Below are positions 1 to 6,014 of a stretch of 9,856 nucleotides of DNA, one piece after another. Within the stretch, counting starts at the first letter, position 1. Each line of letters opens with the position of its first letter. Under the pieces are notes generated by a model. The model worked only from the letters and a program-made list of their open reading frames with translations, made no database searches and was not told the origin of the DNA. The translations under genes and the position numbers were made by a program. The stretch covers positions 1 through 9,856 of the forward strand of contig JAEXGP010000397.1 of the NCBI GenBank assembly GCA_023450775.1. The letters run 5' to 3'. This DNA comes from Actinomycetes bacterium. GTDB taxonomy: Bacteria; Actinomycetota; Acidimicrobiia; Acidimicrobiales; Microtrichaceae.

Positions 1-999
1 GTGCTGGACGCGTCGCCCACCGCCCGGTTCCTGCCGGTCGTGCGCCGCGGCAACACCCGGGGCGCGGTGCTGGCCGGCCTGGCCCCCGGGCGCCTGCCCG
101 GTGGCGTCTCGCTCGACGACGGCCGCGACGCCTGGGCGCAGGTGTGGCCCACGGTCCCGTCGCAGGCGGGCCTCGACGCCGACGGCATCCTGGCCGCCGC
201 GGCCGAGGGCAAGGTCGACGTGCTGATCCTGCTGGGTGCCGATCCGGTGGAGGACTTCCGGGACCGGTCGCTCGCCCGCCGGGCCCTGGCGGCCACCCGC
301 ACGGTGATCGTGCTCGACCGCTTCCTCACCGAGTCGGCCGGCCTCGCCCAGATCGTGCTCCCGGTCGCGGGCTTCGCCGAGTGCGACGGCACCACGACCA
401 ACATGGAGGGCCGGGTCACCACGCTCAACGCCAAGGTGAACGCACCCGGCACGGCCCGCACCGACTGGATGATCGCCGCGGACCTGGCCGAGCGGCTCGG
501 GGCCGAGACCCTGGCCGACGACGGCCCGGTCGAGCTCTGGTCGGAGCTCTCCTCCAACGTCCCCGCCCTGCAGGACATCACGCTCGCGGCGCTCGACGAG
601 CCCGCCAACGTGGACGGCATCGTGGTCGACCTGGACGCCGGCTCGTTCGTCGCCCCGGCCGCCCCGGCGGTGCCCAACCCCAACGCCTACTCGTCCCGCC
701 TGGTCGTGGACCGCGTGCTCTACGACGGCGGCGAGTCGCTGTCGCACATGCCGTCGTCGGTGCCGCTGGTGCGCGACGGTGCGGTCGTGCTCGGGACCGC
801 GGACGCCGCGGCGCTCGACGTCCAGGCCGGCACCCGCCTGACCGTCAGCTCGCAGCACGGCTCGGTCACCGGTCCGCTGGTCGTGTCCGACCGGGTGCCG
901 AAGGGCTCGGTCGTCATCCACCACGCGCTGTCGGTCGATCCGTCGCCGCTGGTCTCGGCCGGCGACGTGGTGTGCGACGTCCGGGTGGAGGTGGCCTGA
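1..999 (+). CDS. nuoG: NADH-quinone oxidoreductase subunit G, C-terminal part (5' truncated)
   Basis: This is the last 332 codons of NuoG, the largest peripheral-arm subunit of complex I, which holds iron-sulfur clusters on the electron path from NADH to quinone. Seen: the frame is open to the left edge, and the GTG at position 1 is an internal valine rather than a start, because the first residues already lie inside the molybdopterin-oxidoreductase-like domain (FLPVVRRGN near residue 10). That domain continues with LLGADPVEDF (77-86) and a conserved stretch around 102-139 (VLPVAGFAECDGTTTNMEGR). Residues about 230-332 look like the C-terminal dinucleotide-binding-like barrel (GTRLTVSSQHGSV). 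The N-terminal cluster-binding cysteines lie outside the window. Known of the family: this domain resembles formate dehydrogenase alpha but is not known to act as a molybdenum enzyme in complex I. The stop TGA (997-999) overlaps the nuoH ATG by one base. Confidence 0.95.
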   Translation: MLDASPTARFLPVVRRGNTRGAVLAGLAPGRLPGGVSLDDGRDAWAQVWPTVPSQAGLDADGILAAAAEGKVDVLILLGADPVEDFRDRSLARRALAATRTVIVLDRFLTESAGLAQIVLPVAGFAECDGTTTNMEGRVTTLNAKVNAPGTARTDWMIAADLAERLGAETLADDGPVELWSELSSNVPALQDITLAALDEPANVDGIVVDLDAGSFVAPAAPAVPNPNAYSSRLVVDRVLYDGGESLSHMPSSVPLVRDGAVVLGTADAAALDVQAGTRLTVSSQHGSVTGPLVVSDRVPKGSVVIHHALSVDPSPLVSAGDVVCDVRVEVA

Positions 1000-2228
1000 T
1001 GGACCCGCTGCTCTCCGGCGACATCGGCCTGAGCGCCGTCCTGATCGTGCTGCTCAAGGTCGTCGTGGCCTTCGCGGTGCTGCTGGTGGGCGTCATGGCC
1101 ATGGTGTGGTTCGAGCGCAAGCTCGTCGCCGACATGCAGAACCGGATCGGCCCCAACCGCGCCGGTCCGTTCGGCATCCTCCAGACGCTGGCCGACGGCC
1201 TCAAGCTGATGTTCAAGGAGGACCTCGAGCCCGAGCGCTCCGACCCCTTCGTCTTCAAGCTCGCGCCGTTCCTCGCGCTGATCCCGGCCTTCCTCGTGTT
1301 CGCGGTGATCCCGGTCGCCGGCAACTTCTCCGACGGCCAGGACGGCGTGGTCACGCTCCTCGGGCACGAGACGTTCATGCAGGTCGCGGACCCGCAGATG
1401 GGCATCCTGTTCGTGCTCGCCATGAGCTCGATCGCGGTCTACGGCGTGATGCTCGCCGGTTGGTCCTCGGGCTCCAAGTACCCGCTGCTCGGCTCGGTCA
1501 GGGCCTCGGCCCAGATGGTCTCCTACGAGGCGGCCCTCGGCCTCTCCGTGGCCGCGGTGCTGCTGATCAGCGGCACGCTCTCCACCAACGGCATCGTCGC
1601 CGAGCAGTCCGGCTGGCAGTGGAACCTCTGGATGACGGCGATCGTGCCGTTCATCGTGTTCACGATCGCCGCCACGGCCGAGCTCAACCGTCCGCCGTTC
1701 GACCTGGTCGAGGCCGAGCAGGAGCTGGTCGGCGGCTTCCACACCGAGTACTCGTCGTTCCGGTTCGCGCTCTTCTACCTGGCGGAGTTCCTGAACACGG
1801 TCACGATGTCCGCCGTCATCGTCACGCTGTTCCTGGGCGGCCCGTCGGGCCCGATCCCGAGCGGCGCGCCGGGCTGGGTGGCCGACTACGTGCTGCCGCT
1901 CGTCTACTTCTTCGCCAAGCTGCTGATCTTCCTGTTCATGTTCGTGTGGTTCCGGGCCACGCTGCCCCGGTTCCGCTACGACCAGCTGATGGACCTGGGC
2001 TGGAAGTTCCTGATCCCGCTCGCGCTCGGCTGGTTCCTGCTGCTCACCTCGGTGCTGGTGGCGGACGACGTGGGGTGGAACCCGGTCCTCACCGGTGGCG
2101 TCACCGCCCTGATCCTGGTCGTCGGCGGGCTGATGCTGCGGGCGTCGATCAAGGCGTCGGCCGCGCGCCACCAGCTCAGCGACTCGCTCGCCGAGGACGA
2201 CGGCGTGCCGGCCGGGGGAGGGGCCTGA
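999..2228 (+). CDS. nuoH: NADH-quinone oxidoreductase subunit H
   Basis: This is the 409-residue membrane subunit at the junction of the two arms of complex I. It forms part of the quinone chamber and the first proton-pathway segment. Seen: the N-terminal helix leads into the signature ERKLVADMQNRIGPNRAGP (39-57) and the loop LQTLADGLKLMFKED (61-75). The acidic quinone-site motif follows at 228-248 (AELNRPPFDLVEAEQELVGG). Roughly eight or nine hydrophobic segments are visible, for example near 12-36, 88-108, 134-154, 178-192, 210-227, 257-280, 298-318, 337-353 and 363-380. The C-terminal tail (about 381-409) is hydrophilic and somewhat long. The ATG at 999 is chosen because it overlaps the nuoG stop as TGATG, has GGAG at 987-990 with an 8-base spacing, and gives the expected N-terminus. 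One base separates its stop from the nuoI ATG. No key motif is missing. Confidence 0.97.
   Translation: MDPLLSGDIGLSAVLIVLLKVVVAFAVLLVGVMAMVWFERKLVADMQNRIGPNRAGPFGILQTLADGLKLMFKEDLEPERSDPFVFKLAPFLALIPAFLVFAVIPVAGNFSDGQDGVVTLLGHETFMQVADPQMGILFVLAMSSIAVYGVMLAGWSSGSKYPLLGSVRASAQMVSYEAALGLSVAAVLLISGTLSTNGIVAEQSGWQWNLWMTAIVPFIVFTIAATAELNRPPFDLVEAEQELVGGFHTEYSSFRFALFYLAEFLNTVTMSAVIVTLFLGGPSGPIPSGAPGWVADYVLPLVYFFAKLLIFLFMFVWFRATLPRFRYDQLMDLGWKFLIPLALGWFLLLTSVLVADDVGWNPVLTGGVTALILVVGGLMLRASIKASAARHQLSDSLAEDDGVPAGGGA
2217..2223 (+). promoter_or_regulatory. Shine-Dalgarno site of nuoI
   Basis: GGAGGGG lies six bases before the nuoI ATG at 2230, inside the last codons of nuoH. It is among the stronger ribosome-binding sequences in the window and supports the 2230 start. 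The two genes are separated by a single base rather than overlapping. Confidence 0.7.
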
Positions 2229-2229
2229 C

Positions 2230-2943
2230 ATGGGGTACCTCGACGGCTTCAAGGTCACGTTCAAGAAGTGGGCCGGCACGCGCACCGACTCCGGCAAGCG
2301 CGTCACCATGCAGTACCCCGAGGAGGTCCGGCCGAAGCCGGAGCGCTTCCACGGCCGCCATGTCCTCAACCGCTACGAGGACGGCATGGAGAAGTGCATC
2401 GGCTGCGAGCTGTGCGCCGGTGTGTGCCCGGCCCGGTGCATCTACGTCCGCGGCAAGGACAACGACCCGCAGGACCCGACCTCGCCCGGCGAGCGCTTCG
2501 GCTTCGTCTACGAGATCAACTACCTGCGTTGCATCCACTGCGACCTGTGCGTGGAGGCCTGCCCGACCGAGGCGATCACCGAGACCAAGCTCTTCGAGTT
2601 CGCGTTCACCAACCGGGACGACGCGATCTACACCAAGGACGAGCTGCTCGTGGACGACGAGGGCCGGCCCCAGCAGCTGCCGTGGGAGCACTGGGACGGC
2701 GGCTTCGACGCCGCGCAGGACACCTCGGGCTGGATGCGCGCCACCGCGCCGTCCGGCGACGCCCGCTTCGAGGGCATCGTCGCCTGGGCCGGCGAGCTCG
2801 GCTACGGCGTCCGGGCTCCCGAGGGGGGTCAGGCGCTGGACGCCGAGCAACGGGCGGCCGCTGCGGCCCGCGCCGCGGGCGGCCACGACGACCACGGCCA
2901 CGACGACCACGGTGACGACGACGCGCACGGGGGTCACCACTGA
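2230..2943 (+). CDS. nuoI: NADH-quinone oxidoreductase subunit I (2x[4Fe-4S])
   Basis: This is a 237-residue ferredoxin-like subunit that carries electrons through two [4Fe-4S] clusters from NuoG toward the terminal cluster near the quinone site. Seen: motif 1 has C56, C59, C62 and C66 (CIGCELCAGVCP), and motif 2 has C101, C104, C107 and C111 (CIHCDLCVEACP). All eight ligands are present. An extra cysteine, C70, follows motif 1; E. coli NuoI has a Cys at the matching place, so this is not abnormal. The linker (PGERFGFVYEINYLRC, ending at 101) is typical of actinobacterial NuoI. After about residue 150 the chain extends beyond the ferredoxin core. It ends in a tail with seven histidines among Asp and Gly (219-237), encoded partly by a 15-bp tandem repeat. 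The start has a strong Shine-Dalgarno six bases upstream. The stop overlaps the nuoJ ATG as TGATG. The tail's function is unknown. Confidence 0.96.
   Translation: MGYLDGFKVTFKKWAGTRTDSGKRVTMQYPEEVRPKPERFHGRHVLNRYEDGMEKCIGCELCAGVCPARCIYVRGKDNDPQDPTSPGERFGFVYEINYLRCIHCDLCVEACPTEAITETKLFEFAFTNRDDAIYTKDELLVDDEGRPQQLPWEHWDGGFDAAQDTSGWMRATAPSGDARFEGIVAWAGELGYGVRAPEGGQALDAEQRAAAAARAAGGHDDHGHDDHGDDDAHGGHH
2881..2925 (+). repeat. 15-bp in-frame tandem repeat in the 3' end of nuoI
   Basis: GGCCACGACGACCAC occurs twice in perfect tandem (2881-2895 and 2896-2910), followed by a degenerate third copy (2911-2925, about 10 of 15 bases matching). It is in frame with nuoI and encodes GHDDH, GHDDH and GDDDA at residues 218-232. 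It looks like slippage-type expansion in a region under little structural constraint. Confidence 0.85.
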
Positions 2944-3662
2944 TGCGCGTCGAGATGTTCACGTTCCTGATCGCCGGCGCCATCGTGCTCGGCGGTGCGC
3001 TGGGCGTGGTGCTGTTCCGCAACCCGGTGCACAACGCGCTCAGCCTGGTGGCCACGCTGTTCGGCGTCGCCGTCCTCTTCATCGCCCAGGAGGCCTACTT
3101 CCTGGCCGCCATCCAGGTGATCGTCTACGCCGGCGCCATCGTCGTGCTGTTCCTGTTCGTGATCATGCTGCTGGGCGTCGACCGCTCGGAGGTGGTCGAA
3201 CGCGATCCGCTGCCGGGCCAGCGGATCATCGGCGTGATCGCCGGCCTCGCCATCCTCGGCCTCAGCATCGTGATCCTGCTCGCCGGAGGCGACGGCGCGA
3301 CGGGTGAGCGGTCGGCGACGGCGCCGCTGGCGGACCGGTCCACCGACATCGAGCGCCTGGGCCGGGTCCTGTTCACCGACTACGTGTTCGCCTTCGAGGT
3401 CACCGCCGTGCTGCTGACCGTCGCCGTGGTCGGCGCGGTCGTGCTGTCCCGCCGGCCCAAGGGCGACCCCATCGACATCGACGACTTCCCCGACGGCCCC
3501 GCCGTCGAGCACCTGTCGCTCTTCCCCGAGCCCGACGACGACCAGGGTGAGGACGGCGAGGTGCCGATCGGCAGCGACGACGGTCCGCTCGGGGACCCCG
3601 ACGAGCTCGAGGCGGACGGTGCCGACGATCCGGCGACCGCGGATGCGGAGGTGGCGGGCTGA
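2943..3662 (+). CDS. nuoJ: NADH-quinone oxidoreductase subunit J
   Basis: This is a 239-residue membrane subunit of the proximal membrane arm, next to NuoK. Seen: five hydrophobic segments (about 5-25, 30-48, 52-78, 94-115 and 146-169). The family hallmark in the third helix is present (VYAGAIVVLFLFVIML, 61-76), where known structures show a pi-bulge linked to coupling of quinone reduction and proton transfer. Y62 and G64 of this motif are in place. After about residue 170 comes a hydrophilic, Asp/Glu-rich tail (to 239) longer than in E. coli NuoJ; tails of this kind are common in actinobacteria. The ATG at 2943 shares a base with the nuoI stop (TGATG). Its Shine-Dalgarno is poor (a run of five G at 2929-2933), so translational coupling is likely. 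A second ATG at 2955 is possible but would lose only four residues. The stop overlaps the nuoK ATG. Confidence 0.94.
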   Translation: MRVEMFTFLIAGAIVLGGALGVVLFRNPVHNALSLVATLFGVAVLFIAQEAYFLAAIQVIVYAGAIVVLFLFVIMLLGVDRSEVVERDPLPGQRIIGVIAGLAILGLSIVILLAGGDGATGERSATAPLADRSTDIERLGRVLFTDYVFAFEVTAVLLTVAVVGAVVLSRRPKGDPIDIDDFPDGPAVEHLSLFPEPDDDQGEDGEVPIGSDDGPLGDPDELEADGADDPATADAEVAG

Positions 3663-3970
3663 TGCTCCGACTGACCGAGTCCTGGTACCTCGTCCTCGCC
3701 GCGATCCTCTTCGCGATCGGCGCCACGGGTCTGATGATCCGGCGGAACCCGCTGGTGATGTTCATGTGCGTCGAGCTCATGCTCAACGCCGTCAACCTGA
3801 GCTTCGTGGCCTTCGCCCGGTCCCTCGACGACGTGGGCGGCCAGGCCGTCGTGTTCTTCGTGCTCGTCGTCGCGGCGGCCGAGGTCGTGGTGGGCCTGGG
3901 GATCATCGTGGCGATCATGCGGCGCCGTCAGGGTGCGACCGCGGACGACATCTCGTTGATGAGGGGCTGA
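3662..3970 (+). CDS. nuoK: NADH-quinone oxidoreductase subunit K
   Basis: This is a 102-residue, three-helix membrane subunit with sequence relation to MrpC of cation/proton antiporters. It carries part of the proton path between NuoH/NuoJ and NuoN. Seen: helices at about 8-25, 30-52 and 60-86, with the two buried glutamates expected of the family, E38 in MCVELMLNAVNL and E74 in AAAEVVVGL. These match E36 and E72 of E. coli NuoK. The length is normal. The ATG at 3662 overlaps the nuoJ stop as TGATG and is preceded by GGAGG at 3647-3651, ten bases upstream. Three bases separate its stop from the nuoL GTG, and the nuoL ribosome-binding site lies within its last codons. Confidence 0.96.
   Translation: MLRLTESWYLVLAAILFAIGATGLMIRRNPLVMFMCVELMLNAVNLSFVAFARSLDDVGGQAVVFFVLVVAAAEVVVGLGIIVAIMRRRQGATADDISLMRG
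3961..3966 (+). promoter_or_regulatory. Shine-Dalgarno site of nuoL (decides a GTG start)
   Basis: GAGGGG lies seven bases before the GTG at 3974. It supports that codon as the nuoL start and overlaps the final codons of nuoK. Confidence 0.65.
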
Positions 3971-3973
3971 GCG

Positions 3974-5974
3974 GTGGACCTGGTGTGGCTCATCCCGGCG
4001 CTGCCGGTGGCGGGGTTCGTCCTGCTGCTCGCGTTCGGCAAGAAGCTCGGGGACCCGCTCGCGGGCATCCTCGGCACGGTCGCGATCGCCGGCTCGTTCC
4101 TGGTCTCGATCATCGTGGCGCTGGACCTCATGGCCCAGCCCGAGGAGGAGCGGCAGTTCGTCCAGACCCTCTGGGTGTGGATGCCGGCCGGCTCGTTCCA
4201 GGTCGACTTCGGGTTCCTGCTCGACCCGCTCTCGATCACGATGTGCCTGTTCATCACGGGCATCGGCGCGCTGATCCACCTGTACTCGATCGGCTACATG
4301 AAGGGCGACCCCGCCTACCCCAGGTTCTTCACGTACCTGAACCTGTTCGTCGCCTCGATGCTGCTGCTGGTGCTCGGCCAGAACCTGCTGATCACGTTCC
4401 TCGGCTGGGAGGGCGTGGGTGCCTGCTCGTACCTGCTCATCTCGTTCTGGTTCACGGACAAGGCCAACGCCTCGGCGGGCAAGAAGGCGTTCGTCACCAA
4501 CCGGATCGGCGACTTCGGCTTCATGCTCGGCACCTTCCTGGTGTGGGTGACCGTCGGGTCGATCGACTACGTCGAGATCGGCCGCACCGCCGGCGCGATC
4601 GTCGGCGTCACCGCCACCGCGGTCGCACTGCTGTTCTTCCTGGCCGCCACCGGCAAGTCGGCGCAGCTGCCGCTGTTCGTCTGGCTCCCCGACGCCATGG
4701 CCGGCCCCACCCCGGTGTCCGCGCTCATCCACGCGGCGACCATGGTGACCTCCGGCGTCTTCCTGCTGAGCCGCCTCAGCCCGATCATGGAGAACGCCGG
4801 CTGGGCGAACGACGTGATCGCCTGGGTCGGTGCCGCCACGGCGTTGATCGCGGCGGGCGCGGCGCTGGCGCAGAACGACATCAAGAAGGTGCTCGCCTAC
4901 TCGACGGTGTCGCAGCTCGGCTTCATGTTCGTGGCGATCGGGTCGCAGAACTACACCGGCGCCCTGTTCCACATGATCACGCACGCCTTCTTCAAGGCGC
5001 TGCTGTTCCTCGGCGCCGGCTCGGTCATCCTGGCGATGGCCCACGAGCAGGACATGCGCCGCTACGGCAACCTGCGCAAGTACATCCCGATCACGTTCGT
5101 CACGTTCATGGTCGGGTGGCTCGCGATCAGCGGCATCCCGCCCTTCGCCGGCTTCTGGTCCAAGGACGAGATCCTGGCCGGTGCCTTCAACGTCGACGGC
5201 TACGGCCCGGCGCTGTGGGCGGTCATGTTGTTCTGCGCCGTGCTCACGGCCTTCTACATGACCCGCCTGGTGATCATGACGTTCTTCGGCGGGAGCGAGA
5301 AGTGGCGCCTCGCCGACACCGAGGCCGACGCCGAGCCCGAGATCCCCGGGGACGACGAGGGCGCGGTCTCCTCGGCGCACGCCGTGGCGTCGAACGACGA
5401 CCACGACGCGCACGACCACCACGAGCTGACTCCGGACCACACGCCGCACGAGTCGCCGATCACCATGACGCTGCCGCTCATGGTGCTCGCCGGGCTCGCG
5501 CTGCTGGGCGGCCTGCTCAACCTGCCGTTCTCGCACGAGCTCGAGTACCTGAAGAACTGGATCGAGCCGGTGATCTCGGGCGAGCACGAGCTGCCCGACG
5601 CGAACGTCCTCTTCGTGCTCGCCGCGCTGGCGATCACCGGTGCCGTGCTCGGCATCCTCTTCGCCTACCGGGTGTACCAGCAGCACAAGGTCGACCCGGC
5701 CAAGCTCGAGCAGCCGGTCTTCGCCCACGCCTGGTACATCGACGAGACGTACGCCAAGGTCGTCGGCGGACCGGGCGAGGCGGCCTTCCAGGGCGTGGCC
5801 GACTTCGACGCCGACGTCGTCGACGGCGCGGTCAGGGGCATCGCCGTCGGGACCGAGAAGGCGTCCCGGGGCATCAAGCCCCTCCAGTCGGGCCTGGTCC
5901 GCACCTATGCGACCGGCGTGGCCATCGGCACGGCCCTCCTGGCGGCCTTCGTGATCATGCGGATGAGCTTCTGA
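3974..5974 (+). CDS. nuoL: NADH-quinone oxidoreductase subunit L
   Basis: This is a 666-residue antiporter-like subunit at the distal end of the membrane arm, expected to move one proton per cycle. About 16 membrane helices can be placed. Seen: E146 in LGWEGVGACSYLL, K228 in AATGKSAQLPLFVWLPDAM, H253 in SALIHAATMVTSG, H337 and K341 in THAFFKALLFLGAGS, and K397 in PPFAGFWSKDEIL. All proton-path residues are present. Residues 440-495 form a long hydrophilic loop, first acidic and then with seven histidines (469-492), ending in the common PHESP motif. By the family fold it joins helices 13 and 14 on the cytoplasmic side (inference). Residues about 568-640 should be the lateral helix HL, followed by the last helix (about 643-663). 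The GTG start is backed by GAGGGG upstream and the normal N-terminus. The stop overlaps the ATG of a 12-codon mini-ORF. Confidence 0.97.
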   Translation: MDLVWLIPALPVAGFVLLLAFGKKLGDPLAGILGTVAIAGSFLVSIIVALDLMAQPEEERQFVQTLWVWMPAGSFQVDFGFLLDPLSITMCLFITGIGALIHLYSIGYMKGDPAYPRFFTYLNLFVASMLLLVLGQNLLITFLGWEGVGACSYLLISFWFTDKANASAGKKAFVTNRIGDFGFMLGTFLVWVTVGSIDYVEIGRTAGAIVGVTATAVALLFFLAATGKSAQLPLFVWLPDAMAGPTPVSALIHAATMVTSGVFLLSRLSPIMENAGWANDVIAWVGAATALIAAGAALAQNDIKKVLAYSTVSQLGFMFVAIGSQNYTGALFHMITHAFFKALLFLGAGSVILAMAHEQDMRRYGNLRKYIPITFVTFMVGWLAISGIPPFAGFWSKDEILAGAFNVDGYGPALWAVMLFCAVLTAFYMTRLVIMTFFGGSEKWRLADTEADAEPEIPGDDEGAVSSAHAVASNDDHDAHDHHELTPDHTPHESPITMTLPLMVLAGLALLGGLLNLPFSHELEYLKNWIEPVISGEHELPDANVLFVLAALAITGAVLGILFAYRVYQQHKVDPAKLEQPVFAHAWYIDETYAKVVGGPGEAAFQGVADFDADVVDGAVRGIAVGTEKASRGIKPLQSGLVRTYATGVAIGTALLAAFVIMRMSF

Positions 5975-6014
5975 TGTCCCGCGCTGCCGACAAGACGGAG
6001 TTGAGCTTCTGATG
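5964..6014 (+). repeat. 13-bp direct repeat flanking the nuoL-nuoM junction
   Basis: TGAGCTTCTGATG occurs at 5964-5976 and again, identical, at 6002-6014, with 25 bases between. Each copy contains a stop/start overlap (TGATG): the first ends nuoL and opens a mini-ORF, and the second ends the mini-ORF and opens nuoM. The two coded C-termini are therefore alike (MSF and LSF). This suggests that the junction was duplicated or that a short insert is bounded by repeats; the origin is inference. Confidence 0.8.
5974..6012 (+). other. 12-codon mini-ORF bridging nuoL and nuoM
   Basis: An ATG at 5974 shares a base with the nuoL stop and opens MSRAADKTELSF, which stops at 6010-6012 on the nuoM ATG. 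No homology is recognised. The peptide is hydrophilic and too short to be a complex I subunit. Its plausible role is to carry ribosomes from nuoL to nuoM, since the nuoM start has only a distant GGAG (5997-6000, 11 bases away). It could equally be an accidental product of the 13-bp duplication. Whether it is translated cannot be told from the sequence. Confidence 0.35.

Noticed and set aside
1..3. GTG at position 1 as the start of nuoG
   Set aside because: The protein is already inside a conserved domain and lacks the N-terminal Fe-S region, so the gene continues to the left of the window.
144..998. In-frame upstream extension of nuoH starting inside nuoG
   Set aside because: The extra 285 codons are the +1 shadow of nuoG (Arg/Gly/Pro-rich). 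NuoH homology begins exactly at the ATG at 999.
2437..2439. Extra cysteine C70 of NuoI as a possible ninth cluster ligand
   Set aside because: All eight standard ligands are present, and E. coli NuoI also has a cysteine at the equivalent position, so it is a known variation.
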